The notes below the pieces were generated by a model. That model ran no database searches and was not told the origin of the DNA. It worked only from the letters and a program-made list of their open reading frames with translations. Source: an uncultured Gammaproteobacteria bacterium (GTDB lineage: Bacteria > Pseudomonadota > Gammaproteobacteria > GCA-001735895). From it: 13,671 nucleotides of DNA. The position numbers and the translations under genes were made by a program. The stretch covers positions 1 to 13,671 of the forward strand of contig CALZHS010000007.1 in the NCBI GenBank assembly GCA_945787265.1. The letters are read 5' to 3'. Within the stretch, counting starts at the first letter, position 1; each line of letters starts with the position of its first letter. This document shows, piece after piece, positions 7,301-12,815 of the stretch.

Positions 7301-7995
7301 TTTGATTCAAGGGCCGTGGCCACCGCCTGCCGGGCATGGATTGCGGTGCTATCGTAGAGCCTGATATCGGTATGCTGTTGCTGCAGTAACAGCCCGATTT
7401 CGGTGCAACCCAGAATGACGCCATCAATCTGCTGTTCGCAGAGACGATCGATAATTGCGAGATATATCTCGCGCGATTCGGGCTCTATCTGGCCCTGGCA
7501 TAACTCCTGATAAATGATGTCGTGCACCATTTGCCGGTCGTGCATTTCAGGCACCACCACCTCGATACCGTGGCAGCCGGCGATGCGATCGCGATAAAAA
7601 TCGAGCTCCATCGTAAACGCGGTGCCGAGCAACCCGACACGTTCAACCCCCTCCTGTTTCAATACCTGCGCGGTCGCATCGGCGATATGCAGCAGCGGGA
7701 TATCGACCGCCGCGCTGACTGCGTCAGCAACCTGGTGCATGGTATTGGTGCCAATCAGAAAGAAATCGGCACCTCCGGCCTCGATTCGACGCGCTGCATC
7801 GATCAGGATTTTTGCCGCGGCTTCCCAGTCCCCGGCATGCTGTAGCTTCTCGAGTGGTGCGAAATCGATGCTGTACATTAACAACTTCGCCGAATGCAAC
7901 CCGCCCAGTCGTTGCCTGACCTCGCGATTGATAAGTTGATAATAAAGCTGGCTGCTCTCCCAGCTCATACCGCCGATTAAGCCAATTGTTTTCAA
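7297..7995 (-). CDS. YgeA-type broad-specificity amino-acid racemase
   Basis: A 232-residue aspartate/glutamate racemase-family enzyme, very similar to E. coli YgeA from the first residues (MKTIGLIGGMSWESS) to FHEGL-like segments such as RLGGLHSAKLL, HIADAT and LGCTEIGLL. The family is cofactor-independent and normally uses two cysteines. YgeA has Thr83 in place of the first and Cys197 as the second, and this protein has Thr83 (GTNTMH) and Cys197 (LGCTEI) at identical numbers. YgeA racemises or epimerises several L-amino acids, so the same is likely here; the true substrate is unknown. The start is TTG, supported by the alignment with the E. coli start. It overlaps the stop of a five-codon upstream frame. 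It is convergent with the ferredoxin gene and divergent from the DUF2835 gene. Confidence 0.92.
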   Translation of the reverse strand: MKTIGLIGGMSWESSQLYYQLINREVRQRLGGLHSAKLLMYSIDFAPLEKLQHAGDWEAAAKILIDAARRIEAGGADFFLIGTNTMHQVADAVSAAVDIPLLHIADATAQVLKQEGVERVGLLGTAFTMELDFYRDRIAGCHGIEVVVPEMHDRQMVHDIIYQELCQGQIEPESREIYLAIIDRLCEQQIDGVILGCTEIGLLLQQQHTDIRLYDSTAIHARQAVATALESN

Positions 7996-8021
7996 CAGGT
8001 TAATTTCATCAAAAAAAATGC

Positions 8022-8030
8022 ACTATAACA
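8022..8030 (-). promoter_or_regulatory. extended -10 promoter candidate for the racemase gene
   Basis: On the minus strand TGTTATAGT has the TG-N-TATAAT form of an extended -10 element, which works without a good -35 box; none is seen. The transcript would begin near 8015, about 20 bases before the racemase TTG. The same bases on the plus strand read TATAAC (8024-8029), a -10 candidate for the DUF2835 gene. Confidence 0.4.
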
Positions 8031-8039
8031 GGTTAGCAC

Positions 8040-8258
8040 ATGCATACTTTTGAATTCGACATGGCGCTTTCGGCGCTGAAAACCAGGGCCATTTACGAGG
8101 GCCAGGCACGCTACATCCTGGTTGAGTCTGATCAGGGGGTAAGGCTGCAGCTGCCCGCGTCCAATTTCTACCGGTACGTTACCTCGGACGGGATACAGGG
8201 ACGCTTCAGTGTCGATGTCGACGCCGATCATAAAATCGTCGCGTTGCGCAGACTTTAA
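8040..8258 (+). CDS. DUF2835 family small protein
   Basis: A 72-residue protein that matches the DUF2835 pattern found in gammaproteobacteria: an N-terminal FEFDMALSALKTRAIYEGQA, the central ILVESDQGVRLQLPASNF, and the conserved end GIQGRFSVDVDADHKIVALR. It has no signal peptide or membrane helix, so it should be a small cytoplasmic protein. The function is unknown. Its ATG is preceded by AGG at eight to ten bases, a weak ribosome site. If the TATAAC at 8024-8029 is its -10 box, the transcript would begin only about four bases before the ATG and the mRNA would be almost leaderless. Its TAA stop overlaps the stop of trhO on the other strand. Confidence 0.82.
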   Translation: MHTFEFDMALSALKTRAIYEGQARYILVESDQGVRLQLPASNFYRYVTSDGIQGRFSVDVDADHKIVALRRL

Positions 8259-9238
8259 TTCTCCACGCCACGCTGGGCTTGCTTGGCGGCCAGCTTTGCC
8301 TGCCTGCGCTGGTCGGCCTGCCTGGAGGCGTCCGCGCCGATGTGATCTTCGCCTCGAGCCCGGGCAAGCCTGACCTGTTTTTCGCGTTCTCGAAAGCGCC
8401 CGCGCTCATGATTCGATCTTGAATCGTAACAGGCCGGGCAGCTCACGCCCGCCTGGTACTTGTCACTGGCCTTGTCGGCAGCGGTTATCGGCAAGCGGCA
8501 GGCATGACACTGGTCATAGCTGCCCTTTTCGAGCGCATGATTCACGCTGACGCGATTATCAAAAACGAAGCACTCGCCATGCCAGCGAGACTCTGCCTCG
8601 GGCACCTCTTCAAGGTACTTCAAAATACCGCCCTGCAAATGATAAACCTGGTCAAAGCCCTGCTGGCGCAGGTAAGCGGTCGATTTTTCACAGCGAATGC
8701 CACCGGTGCAGAACATCGCTACCTTGCGGTGTTTTTGCGGATCGAGGTTACGCGCAGCAAAGTCTGGAAAATCACGAAACGATACCGTATTGGCGGGTAT
8801 CGCGTTTTCAAAGCTACCGATTGCCGATTCGTATTCATTGCGAGTGTCGATCAGGGTCACCTCGGGATCGCTGATCAATTCATTCCAGTCCGCAGGGCTG
8901 ACATAGGTGCCGCGGTTGGCAGGGTCGATATCATCGATGCCCATGGTTACAATTTCGCCTTTTAATTTGACGCGTGATCGGTAAAACGGCATTTCATCGT
9001 CATATGATACCTTGCAGTCAAGATCACGCAGCCGCGTATCCTGCTGCAGAGTGTCGAGCAGGTAGTCGATTGAGGCCCTGCTGCCGGCGACGGTTCCATT
9101 GATGCCTTCAGCGGCAAGCAGCAGGGTGCCGCGAACCTGTTTATCAAGCATTACCTGCAGCAGCGGCTCGCGTAATTCAGCAAAATTATCTAAGCGCACG
9201 AAACGGTAAAGCGTCGCAATGACGATCGGTGATTTCAT
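8255..9238 (-). CDS. trhO: tRNA uridine-34 hydroxylase TrhO (rhodanese-type)
   Basis: A 327-residue TrhO (YceA) protein, which makes 5-hydroxyuridine at the wobble position of certain tRNAs using molecular oxygen. The N-terminal part (about 1-95) holds the family segment GTLLLAAEGINGTVAG and the phrase MPFYRSRVKLKGEIVTMG. The rhodanese domain (about 110-215) has TLIDTRNEYE and the active loop CTGGIRCEKST with Cys177 and Cys183. The C-terminal part has two CxxC pairs (Cys244/247 and Cys267/270), probably a metal-binding knuckle, then a long basic tail rich in Arg and Lys that may touch tRNA. The ATG has AGGAGG four bases upstream, the best ribosome site in the window. The stop shares the TTAA at 8255-8258 with the convergent DUF2835 gene. 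Confidence 0.95.
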   Translation of the reverse strand: MKSPIVIATLYRFVRLDNFAELREPLLQVMLDKQVRGTLLLAAEGINGTVAGSRASIDYLLDTLQQDTRLRDLDCKVSYDDEMPFYRSRVKLKGEIVTMGIDDIDPANRGTYVSPADWNELISDPEVTLIDTRNEYESAIGSFENAIPANTVSFRDFPDFAARNLDPQKHRKVAMFCTGGIRCEKSTAYLRQQGFDQVYHLQGGILKYLEEVPEAESRWHGECFVFDNRVSVNHALEKGSYDQCHACRLPITAADKASDKYQAGVSCPACYDSRSNHERGRFREREKQVRLARARGEDHIGADASRQADQRRQAKLAAKQAQRGVEN

Positions 9239-9286
9239 CGAGCCTCCTGGAGCGTAAATCCAGAGCCGGGTTAAAAAAGGTCGCTA

Positions 9287-9314
9287 TTCTAGCCCAGAAA
9301 AAAATGAGCGTCAT
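9287..9314 (-). promoter_or_regulatory. candidate promoter for trhO
   Basis: On the minus strand ATGACG (9314-9309, four of six) and TAGAAT (9292-9287, five of six) are separated by 16 bases. Transcription would begin near 9280, about 42 bases before trhO. It directly follows the terminator-like hairpin of the upstream S4 gene. Confidence 0.42.
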
Positions 9315-9346
9315 CCCGCTTCGGCGGACCGCCGCGCAAGCACGGG
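9298..9346 (-). terminator. terminator-like hairpin after the S4/SRPBCC genes
   Basis: Read on the minus strand, a long imperfect hairpin pairs CCCG (9346-9343), CTT (9340-9338) and CGGCGG (9334-9329) with CCGCCG, AAG and CGGG (9327-9315). The tip is nearly closed and there are bulges on one side. A second small stem, ATGA-CGC-TCAT (9314-9304), leads straight into seven T residues (9304-9298). This fits a rho-independent terminator for the SRPBCC-S4 unit, just before the trhO promoter. Confidence 0.5.
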
Positions 9347-9351
9347 CGATA

Positions 9352-9588
9352 TCAGTCGGCGGATTTTTCGATGACGTCGATATGGTGATCGATAAAGTCG
9401 ATTTGATCACCGGCGCGGATCTTTTTGCGTTTGCGGGTTTCAACTGCGCCGTTGACGCTGACCAGGCCGTCGGCAATTGCCTGCTTGGCGTTACCGCCAC
9501 TTTCGGCAAGACCTTCAAACTTCAGAATCTTGTAGAGTTCAACAAACTCGGATTCGAGTTCGGCAATGATATTCTCGGAATCGGGCAT
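9352..9588 (-). CDS. S4-domain RNA-binding protein, YbcJ-like
   Basis: A 78-residue protein made almost wholly of an S4 RNA-binding domain. The signature is LYKILKFEGLAESGGNAKQA, followed by IADGLVSVNGAVETRKRKKI and RAGDQIDFIDHHI. The layout is that of E. coli YbcJ, a small S4 protein thought to bind structured RNA. I chose ATG at 9588, one base after the SRPBCC stop (TAGCATG). A TTG at 9600 would add four residues and overlap the upstream gene by eleven bases. Neither start has a clear ribosome site, so translation is probably coupled to the SRPBCC gene. It ends just before the hairpin at 9298-9346. Confidence 0.86.
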   Translation of the reverse strand: MPDSENIIAELESEFVELYKILKFEGLAESGGNAKQAIADGLVSVNGAVETRKRKKIRAGDQIDFIDHHIDVIEKSAD

Positions 9589-9589
9589 G

Positions 9590-10033
9590 CTATTCGTCAA
9601 AGTCGATATGGACGTCGTCCGGGTAAGGTTGACCCCTGCCGGTTTCGATACAGGATTTTATACTCATCATGAAAACTCCCCACTTGGTACTGCAGTGAGC
9701 CAGAAATTCGCTAGATTCCTGCCAGTTATAATGACTGAAGTTAACAACCGTCTGCTTGCCGTCTTCACTAAGCTCAAACAGGATCTCGGACCCCATCCAG
9801 TCAGGCGGCATCTCGCCCGAATGTCGCCAACGGACCAGTCGCTCGGGAATTAACTCGATGACTTCAAAATCGGGACCGCCACCGCCAAAGCGAAACTCGA
9901 TTATTGATCCCACTGCACCGGCACCCCGGGTATCGGTTGTCCACCACTTCGAGAGCCCGGTATCGGTCGTCAGCAATTCGTAAACCTGCGCGGCGCTGCC
10001 ACCAACGCCTATGCGGTGCCTGATTTCAGCCAT
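9590..10033 (-). CDS. SRPBCC (AHSA1-like) domain protein
   Basis: A 147-residue protein of the START/Bet v1-like superfamily, AHSA1 branch. The N-terminus IGVGGSAAQVYELLTTDTGLSKWWT is the typical opening helix followed by the tryptophan pair. The middle GSIIEFRFGGGGPDFEVIEL and LVRWRH are typical strands, and VVNFSHYNWQESSEFLAHCSTKWGVFMMSIKSCIETG is the long closing helix seen in the family. Such proteins enclose a hydrophobic cavity and bind small ligands or act as chaperone co-factors; no substrate can be read from the sequence. It is the first gene of a minus-strand pair with the S4 gene. The ATG at 10033 has no strong ribosome site. It is divergent from rbgA. Confidence 0.82.
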   Translation of the reverse strand: MAEIRHRIGVGGSAAQVYELLTTDTGLSKWWTTDTRGAGAVGSIIEFRFGGGGPDFEVIELIPERLVRWRHSGEMPPDWMGSEILFELSEDGKQTVVNFSHYNWQESSEFLAHCSTKWGVFMMSIKSCIETGRGQPYPDDVHIDFDE

Positions 10034-10082
10034 GTCGGTAGTTTAAACGTTTTGATGACATTGGGAATACGGAAAATAGGCG

Positions 10083-10145
10083 CCGACGAGGTATTTTTTT
10101 TCATTTTGCGTTACGATCCAAGCTTTTGTAGAAATACCTCGCCGG
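10083..10145. repeat. long imperfect inverted repeat upstream of rbgA
   Basis: The arm CGACGAGGTATTT (10084-10096) is matched in reverse complement by AAATACCTCGCCG (10132-10144), with one mismatch in 13. The pair 10083/10145 also matches. The 35 bases between the arms hold a T-rich tract and the -35 and most of the -10 candidate at 10106-10134. It lies in the 162-base gap between the divergent SRPBCC and rbgA genes, so it could be an operator or a leader structure. Confidence 0.6.
10106..10134 (+). promoter_or_regulatory. candidate promoter for rbgA
   Basis: TTGCGT (10106-10111) and TAGAAA (10129-10134) are spaced by 17 bases. The predicted start near 10141 would leave a leader of about 55 bases and would lie inside the right arm of the inverted repeat at 10083-10145. 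Both boxes are weak matches. Confidence 0.3.
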
Positions 10146-10195
10146 GGACTATTTTTCTGGCCAGAATATGGGGTTCTTATCACAGTAGATACGTC

Positions 10196-11107
10196 ATGAT
10201 TCAGTGGTATCCGGGCCATATGCACAAGGCAAGCAAGGCGTTCAGCAAGATCTTGCCGCAGGTCGATCTTGTGATCGAAGTGCTCGATGCGCGCTTACCC
10301 GGGTCCAGCGAAAATCCGATGCTGGCCAGGCTGCGACGCGACAAACCCTGCATCAAGCTGCTCAACAAAAGCGACCTGTCGGACCCCGGTCAACTCGCGC
10401 AGTGGGTGGCCTGCCTGGAGCATCAGAATCTCGTGAAAACGCTGGTTTGCAGCCTGGGTGACAATTCTATCTTCGAGTTACCGAAATTATGCCGTGCACT
10501 GGTGCCGCGGCGTGACAATCGTAGATCGATGATTTACGCGATGATTGCCGGCATCCCCAATGTTGGCAAATCCACGCTGATCAACCGGCTGGCGGCTCGC
10601 CGCATTGCCAAAACCGGGAACGAGGCCGCGCTCACACGGATGCAGCAGCGCATCGAAATATCATCTGAACTAACCTTGATCGATACGCCCGGAATGCTGT
10701 GGCCGAATATCGAAAACGAGGCCAGCGGCTATCGCCTGGCCGCGACTGGTGCGATTCGTGATACCGCGCTGGAGATACAGGAAGTCGCGAGCTTTGTTGC
10801 CGAATTTCTGCTCAAAACCTATCCCGAGCGTCTGCTGCAGCGTTATGGTATCGAGCCGCTGCCGCAGACAGCGATTGAACTGCTGGAAGCGATTGCGCGC
10901 AACAGGGGTTGCATCGTTTCCGGTGGCCGCGTAGACCTGGAAAAGGTATCACGTCTGCTGATAAACGAGTTGCGTAGCGGGGAACTGGGCGGGATTTGCA
11001 TGGAAACACCCGCGGGTTTTGCTGCCGAATGCGAGCAGGTTGAGGTTATCAGGGCCGACAAGGCGGCCAGAAAAGAAGCGCGCAAAGCGTTGCGCCATAA
11101 ACGGTAA
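10196..11107 (+). CDS. rbgA: ribosome biogenesis GTPase RbgA/YlqF
   Basis: A 303-residue circularly permuted GTPase that assists late assembly of the large ribosomal subunit in Bacillus. The order of motifs shows the permutation: NKSD (G4, residues 57-60) comes before GIPNVGKST (G1, 119-127) and DTPGM (G3, 163-167). The start MIQWYPGHMHKA is the family N-terminus, so I chose ATG 10196 over the open frame that extends back to 10016 across the promoter region. The G2 region reads GNEAALTRMQQR, where relatives have a proline in the middle (NxPxVT). The C-terminal domain contains SGYRLAATGAIRDTAL and a basic tail. It is followed after 13 bases by a GNAT gene, probably in the same transcript. Confidence 0.93.
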   Translation: MIQWYPGHMHKASKAFSKILPQVDLVIEVLDARLPGSSENPMLARLRRDKPCIKLLNKSDLSDPGQLAQWVACLEHQNLVKTLVCSLGDNSIFELPKLCRALVPRRDNRRSMIYAMIAGIPNVGKSTLINRLAARRIAKTGNEAALTRMQQRIEISSELTLIDTPGMLWPNIENEASGYRLAATGAIRDTALEIQEVASFVAEFLLKTYPERLLQRYGIEPLPQTAIELLEAIARNRGCIVSGGRVDLEKVSRLLINELRSGELGGICMETPAGFAAECEQVEVIRADKAARKEARKALRHKR

Positions 11108-11120
11108 ACTGGGAGATGCC

Positions 11121-11588
11121 ATGATTATTCGACGGGCACTATTACAGGATGCGGCAGAACTGGCGGAATTCAACGTTAGTATGGCTCGCGAAACCGAAGG
11201 AATCGAGCTAATACCCGAGGTCATCGGCGCCGGAGTAAAGGCGATGATCGAAAATCCGCAAATGGGTTTTTACCTGGTGGTAGAGCTTGATAATGGTATC
11301 CAGGCGTCGCTGATGGTGACCACCGAATGGAGCGACTGGCGCAATGGCATGTTCTGGTGGATACAGAGCGTCTACGTGCGCCCCGCGTATCGCCGCCAGG
11401 GCCTTTACCGGGAGCTGTATCAGCGCGTCAAGGAACTCGCCGAACAGGAACCCGCGGTCTGTGGATTCCGACTCTATGTCGAGAACTGGAATACCGTTGC
11501 GCAAAAGACCTACGCCTCGCTGGGCATGACGGAAACCGTGTACAAGATGTTCGAAGAACTCAAGCCAGGCCTCGAATATAAAAAATAG
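11121..11588 (+). CDS. GNAT-family N-acetyltransferase
   Basis: A 155-residue acetyltransferase of the GNAT fold. The opening IIRRALLQDAAELAEFN is the usual first strand and helix. The acetyl-CoA site is QSVYVRPAYRRQGLYRELY (residues 82-100), with the R-x-x-G-x pattern in RRQGL, and the closing motif is LYVENWNTVAQKTYASLGM (118-136). The substrate cannot be read from the sequence. The start ATG 11121 follows GGGAG with a five-base gap. An in-frame start at 11019 lies inside rbgA and is not needed. It sits 13 bases after rbgA, and the pairing suggests only a shared transcript. The gene ends close to the thiamine riboswitch promoter. Confidence 0.9.
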   Translation: MIIRRALLQDAAELAEFNVSMARETEGIELIPEVIGAGVKAMIENPQMGFYLVVELDNGIQASLMVTTEWSDWRNGMFWWIQSVYVRPAYRRQGLYRELYQRVKELAEQEPAVCGFRLYVENWNTVAQKTYASLGMTETVYKMFEELKPGLEYKK

Positions 11589-11625
11589 AACTGCAGGCAT
11601 CACTGCAGCCTGCCGAGATTCACGC

Positions 11626-11654
11626 TTGCGCGGGCATGGCACTAATAATATAGT
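11626..11654 (+). promoter_or_regulatory. promoter candidate for the TPP riboswitch-thiBP operon
   Basis: TTGCGC (11626-11631) and TATAGT (11649-11654, five of six) are exactly 17 bases apart. The predicted start near 11661 coincides with the first bases of the riboswitch closing stem, which supports it. Confidence 0.55.
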
Positions 11655-11660
11655 CCTCAT

Positions 11661-11752
11661 TCCTCAACGGGGTGCTCTAGCGAGCTGAGAGGTGTTGTTC
11701 CGACACCAACCCGATGAACCTGATCCAGTTAATACTGGCGTAGGGATGTGAG
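11661..11752 (+). ncRNA. TPP riboswitch (THI element)
   Basis: The conserved blocks of the thiamine pyrophosphate aptamer appear in order: CGGGGTGCT (11668-11676), CTGAGA (11685-11690), a seven-pair stem GGTGTTG/CGACACC (11691-11697 with 11701-11707), ACCC, TGAACCTGAT (11715-11724), a CCAG/CTGG stem around TTAATA, and GCGTAGGGA (11738-11746). The closing stem pairs TCCT (11661-11664) with AGGGA (11742-11746). In such elements TPP binding shuts off the downstream gene. The following thiamine transporter genes fit exactly. Confidence 0.95.
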
Positions 11753-11772
11753 CGTATCAAAGCTGGTTCCCA

Positions 11773-11804
11773 TCTCTCCGTTTTAACGTTCAGCTAAATG
11801 GAGA
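11773..11804 (+). promoter_or_regulatory. riboswitch expression platform with anti-SD
   Basis: The thiB ribosome site GGAGA (11800-11804) can pair with TCTCC (11775-11779), 20 bases upstream. CTCTC (11774-11778) can also pair with GAGAG in the conserved CTGAGAG of the aptamer (11687-11691). This suggests control of translation: with TPP bound, the aptamer is folded and the ribosome site is masked. No terminator with a T tract is seen. Inferred from pairing only. Confidence 0.45.
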
Positions 11805-11809
11805 CCATC

Positions 11810-12811
11810 ATGAACGTAATCATAAGGTGCCTCGGCAGCGTCCTGTTGCTGTCGTCTTTTGCCCTGCAGGCTGCGACACCCAAACTGGTCGTGTACACCT
11901 ACGACTCGTTTACCAGTGACTGGGGCCCTGGTCCCCAGGTCAAGACCGCCTTCGAGGCCCAGTGCGATTGCAGTCTCGAAATGGTGGGTCTCGAAGACGG
12001 GGTATCGATGCTCAACCGACTCAAGCTTGAAGGCAAAAATACGAGGGCCGATATTTTGCTCGGAATTGACACCAGCTTGACCGCAGATGCCCGCGCTAGC
12101 GGCCTGTTTGAGACCCACGGCATTGCCTTTGAAAACTCGACACTGCCGGGTTCGTGGCGGAGTGATTTATTTTTACCCTATGATTACGGCTATTTTGCCT
12201 TTGTCTACAACCGCGAGAAGCTCGCTAATCCACCCTCGAGTCTGCGCCAACTGGTCGAGGCGGAGCAGGGGCCGAGTATCCTGGTGCAGGATCCACGCAC
12301 CTCGACCCCGGGCCTTGGCCTGTTGCTATGGATCAAGAAGGTTTACGGCGATAAGGCTGACGAGGCCTGGGCCCGTTTGTCCAGGCGCATCGTCACCGTG
12401 AGCAAGGGCTGGAGTGAAGCCTATGGTTTGTTTTTAAAAGGCGAGGCCGATATGGTTCTCAGTTATACCACCTCGCCGGCCTATCACATCATCGCCGAGC
12501 AAGATCCGCGTTTTGCAGCCGCACGCTTTAGCGAGGGGCACTACCAGCAGATCGAGGTCGCGGGACTGGTTAAAAGCAGCCAGCAAAAACAACTGGCGCG
12601 AGAGTTTCTCGAATTTATGCTGAGCGAGAAGTTTCAGACGATTATCCCGACCACCAACTGGATGTATCCGGCGGCGTTGCCGAGCGATCGCTTGCCACCG
12701 GAATTCGGGCAGCTAATCGATCCGTCTCCCGCACTGTTACTGGACGAAAAGCTGATCGCAACGGAACGCAAGACCTGGGTGGATGAATGGCTCGAGGTCA
12801 TGTCGCGCTAG
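11810..12811 (+). CDS. thiB: thiamine ABC transporter, periplasmic binding protein
   Basis: ThiB (TbpA) captures thiamine, TMP and TPP in the periplasm and delivers them to ThiPQ. The protein starts with a signal peptide (MNVIIRCLGSVLLLSSFALQA, about 21 residues). It then matches E. coli ThiB throughout: LVVYTYDSFTSDWGPGPQVK, LEDGVSMLNRLKLEGKN, DYGYFAFVYN, QDPRTSTPGLGLLLW, KGWSEAYGLFLKGEAD and SYTTSPAYHI. I chose ATG 11810 rather than ATG 11798: GGAGA at 11800-11804 is a good ribosome site for 11810, while 11798 has none and overlaps it. The mature protein would be about 312 residues, the usual size. It follows the TPP riboswitch and is followed after four bases by thiP. Confidence 0.96.
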   Translation: MNVIIRCLGSVLLLSSFALQAATPKLVVYTYDSFTSDWGPGPQVKTAFEAQCDCSLEMVGLEDGVSMLNRLKLEGKNTRADILLGIDTSLTADARASGLFETHGIAFENSTLPGSWRSDLFLPYDYGYFAFVYNREKLANPPSSLRQLVEAEQGPSILVQDPRTSTPGLGLLLWIKKVYGDKADEAWARLSRRIVTVSKGWSEAYGLFLKGEADMVLSYTTSPAYHIIAEQDPRFAAARFSEGHYQQIEVAGLVKSSQQKQLAREFLEFMLSEKFQTIIPTTNWMYPAALPSDRLPPEFGQLIDPSPALLLDEKLIATERKTWVDEWLEVMSR

Positions 12812-12815
12812 CCTG

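Noticed and set aside
8504..8965. 153-codon plus-strand frame opposite trhO
   Set aside because: It is antisense to conserved trhO sequence, with no recognised protein pattern or ribosome site.
9322..9334. Perfect inverted repeat CGGCGG-A-CCGCCG as an operator
   Set aside because: It is better explained as the tip of the terminator-like hairpin at 9298-9346.
10016..10195. Upstream extension of RbgA by 60 residues
   Set aside because: The extension crosses the divergent promoter region and inverted repeat, and the family N-terminus MIQWYPGHM begins at 10196.
11593..11613. GCAGGC/GCCTGC hairpin after the GNAT gene as a terminator
   Set aside because: The six-pair stem is followed by CGAGATTC, not a T tract, so there is not enough to call a rho-independent terminator.
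11208..11660. 150-codon minus-strand frame opposite the GNAT gene
   Set aside because: It covers conserved GNAT coding sequence and enters the thiamine promoter region; no protein family is recognised.
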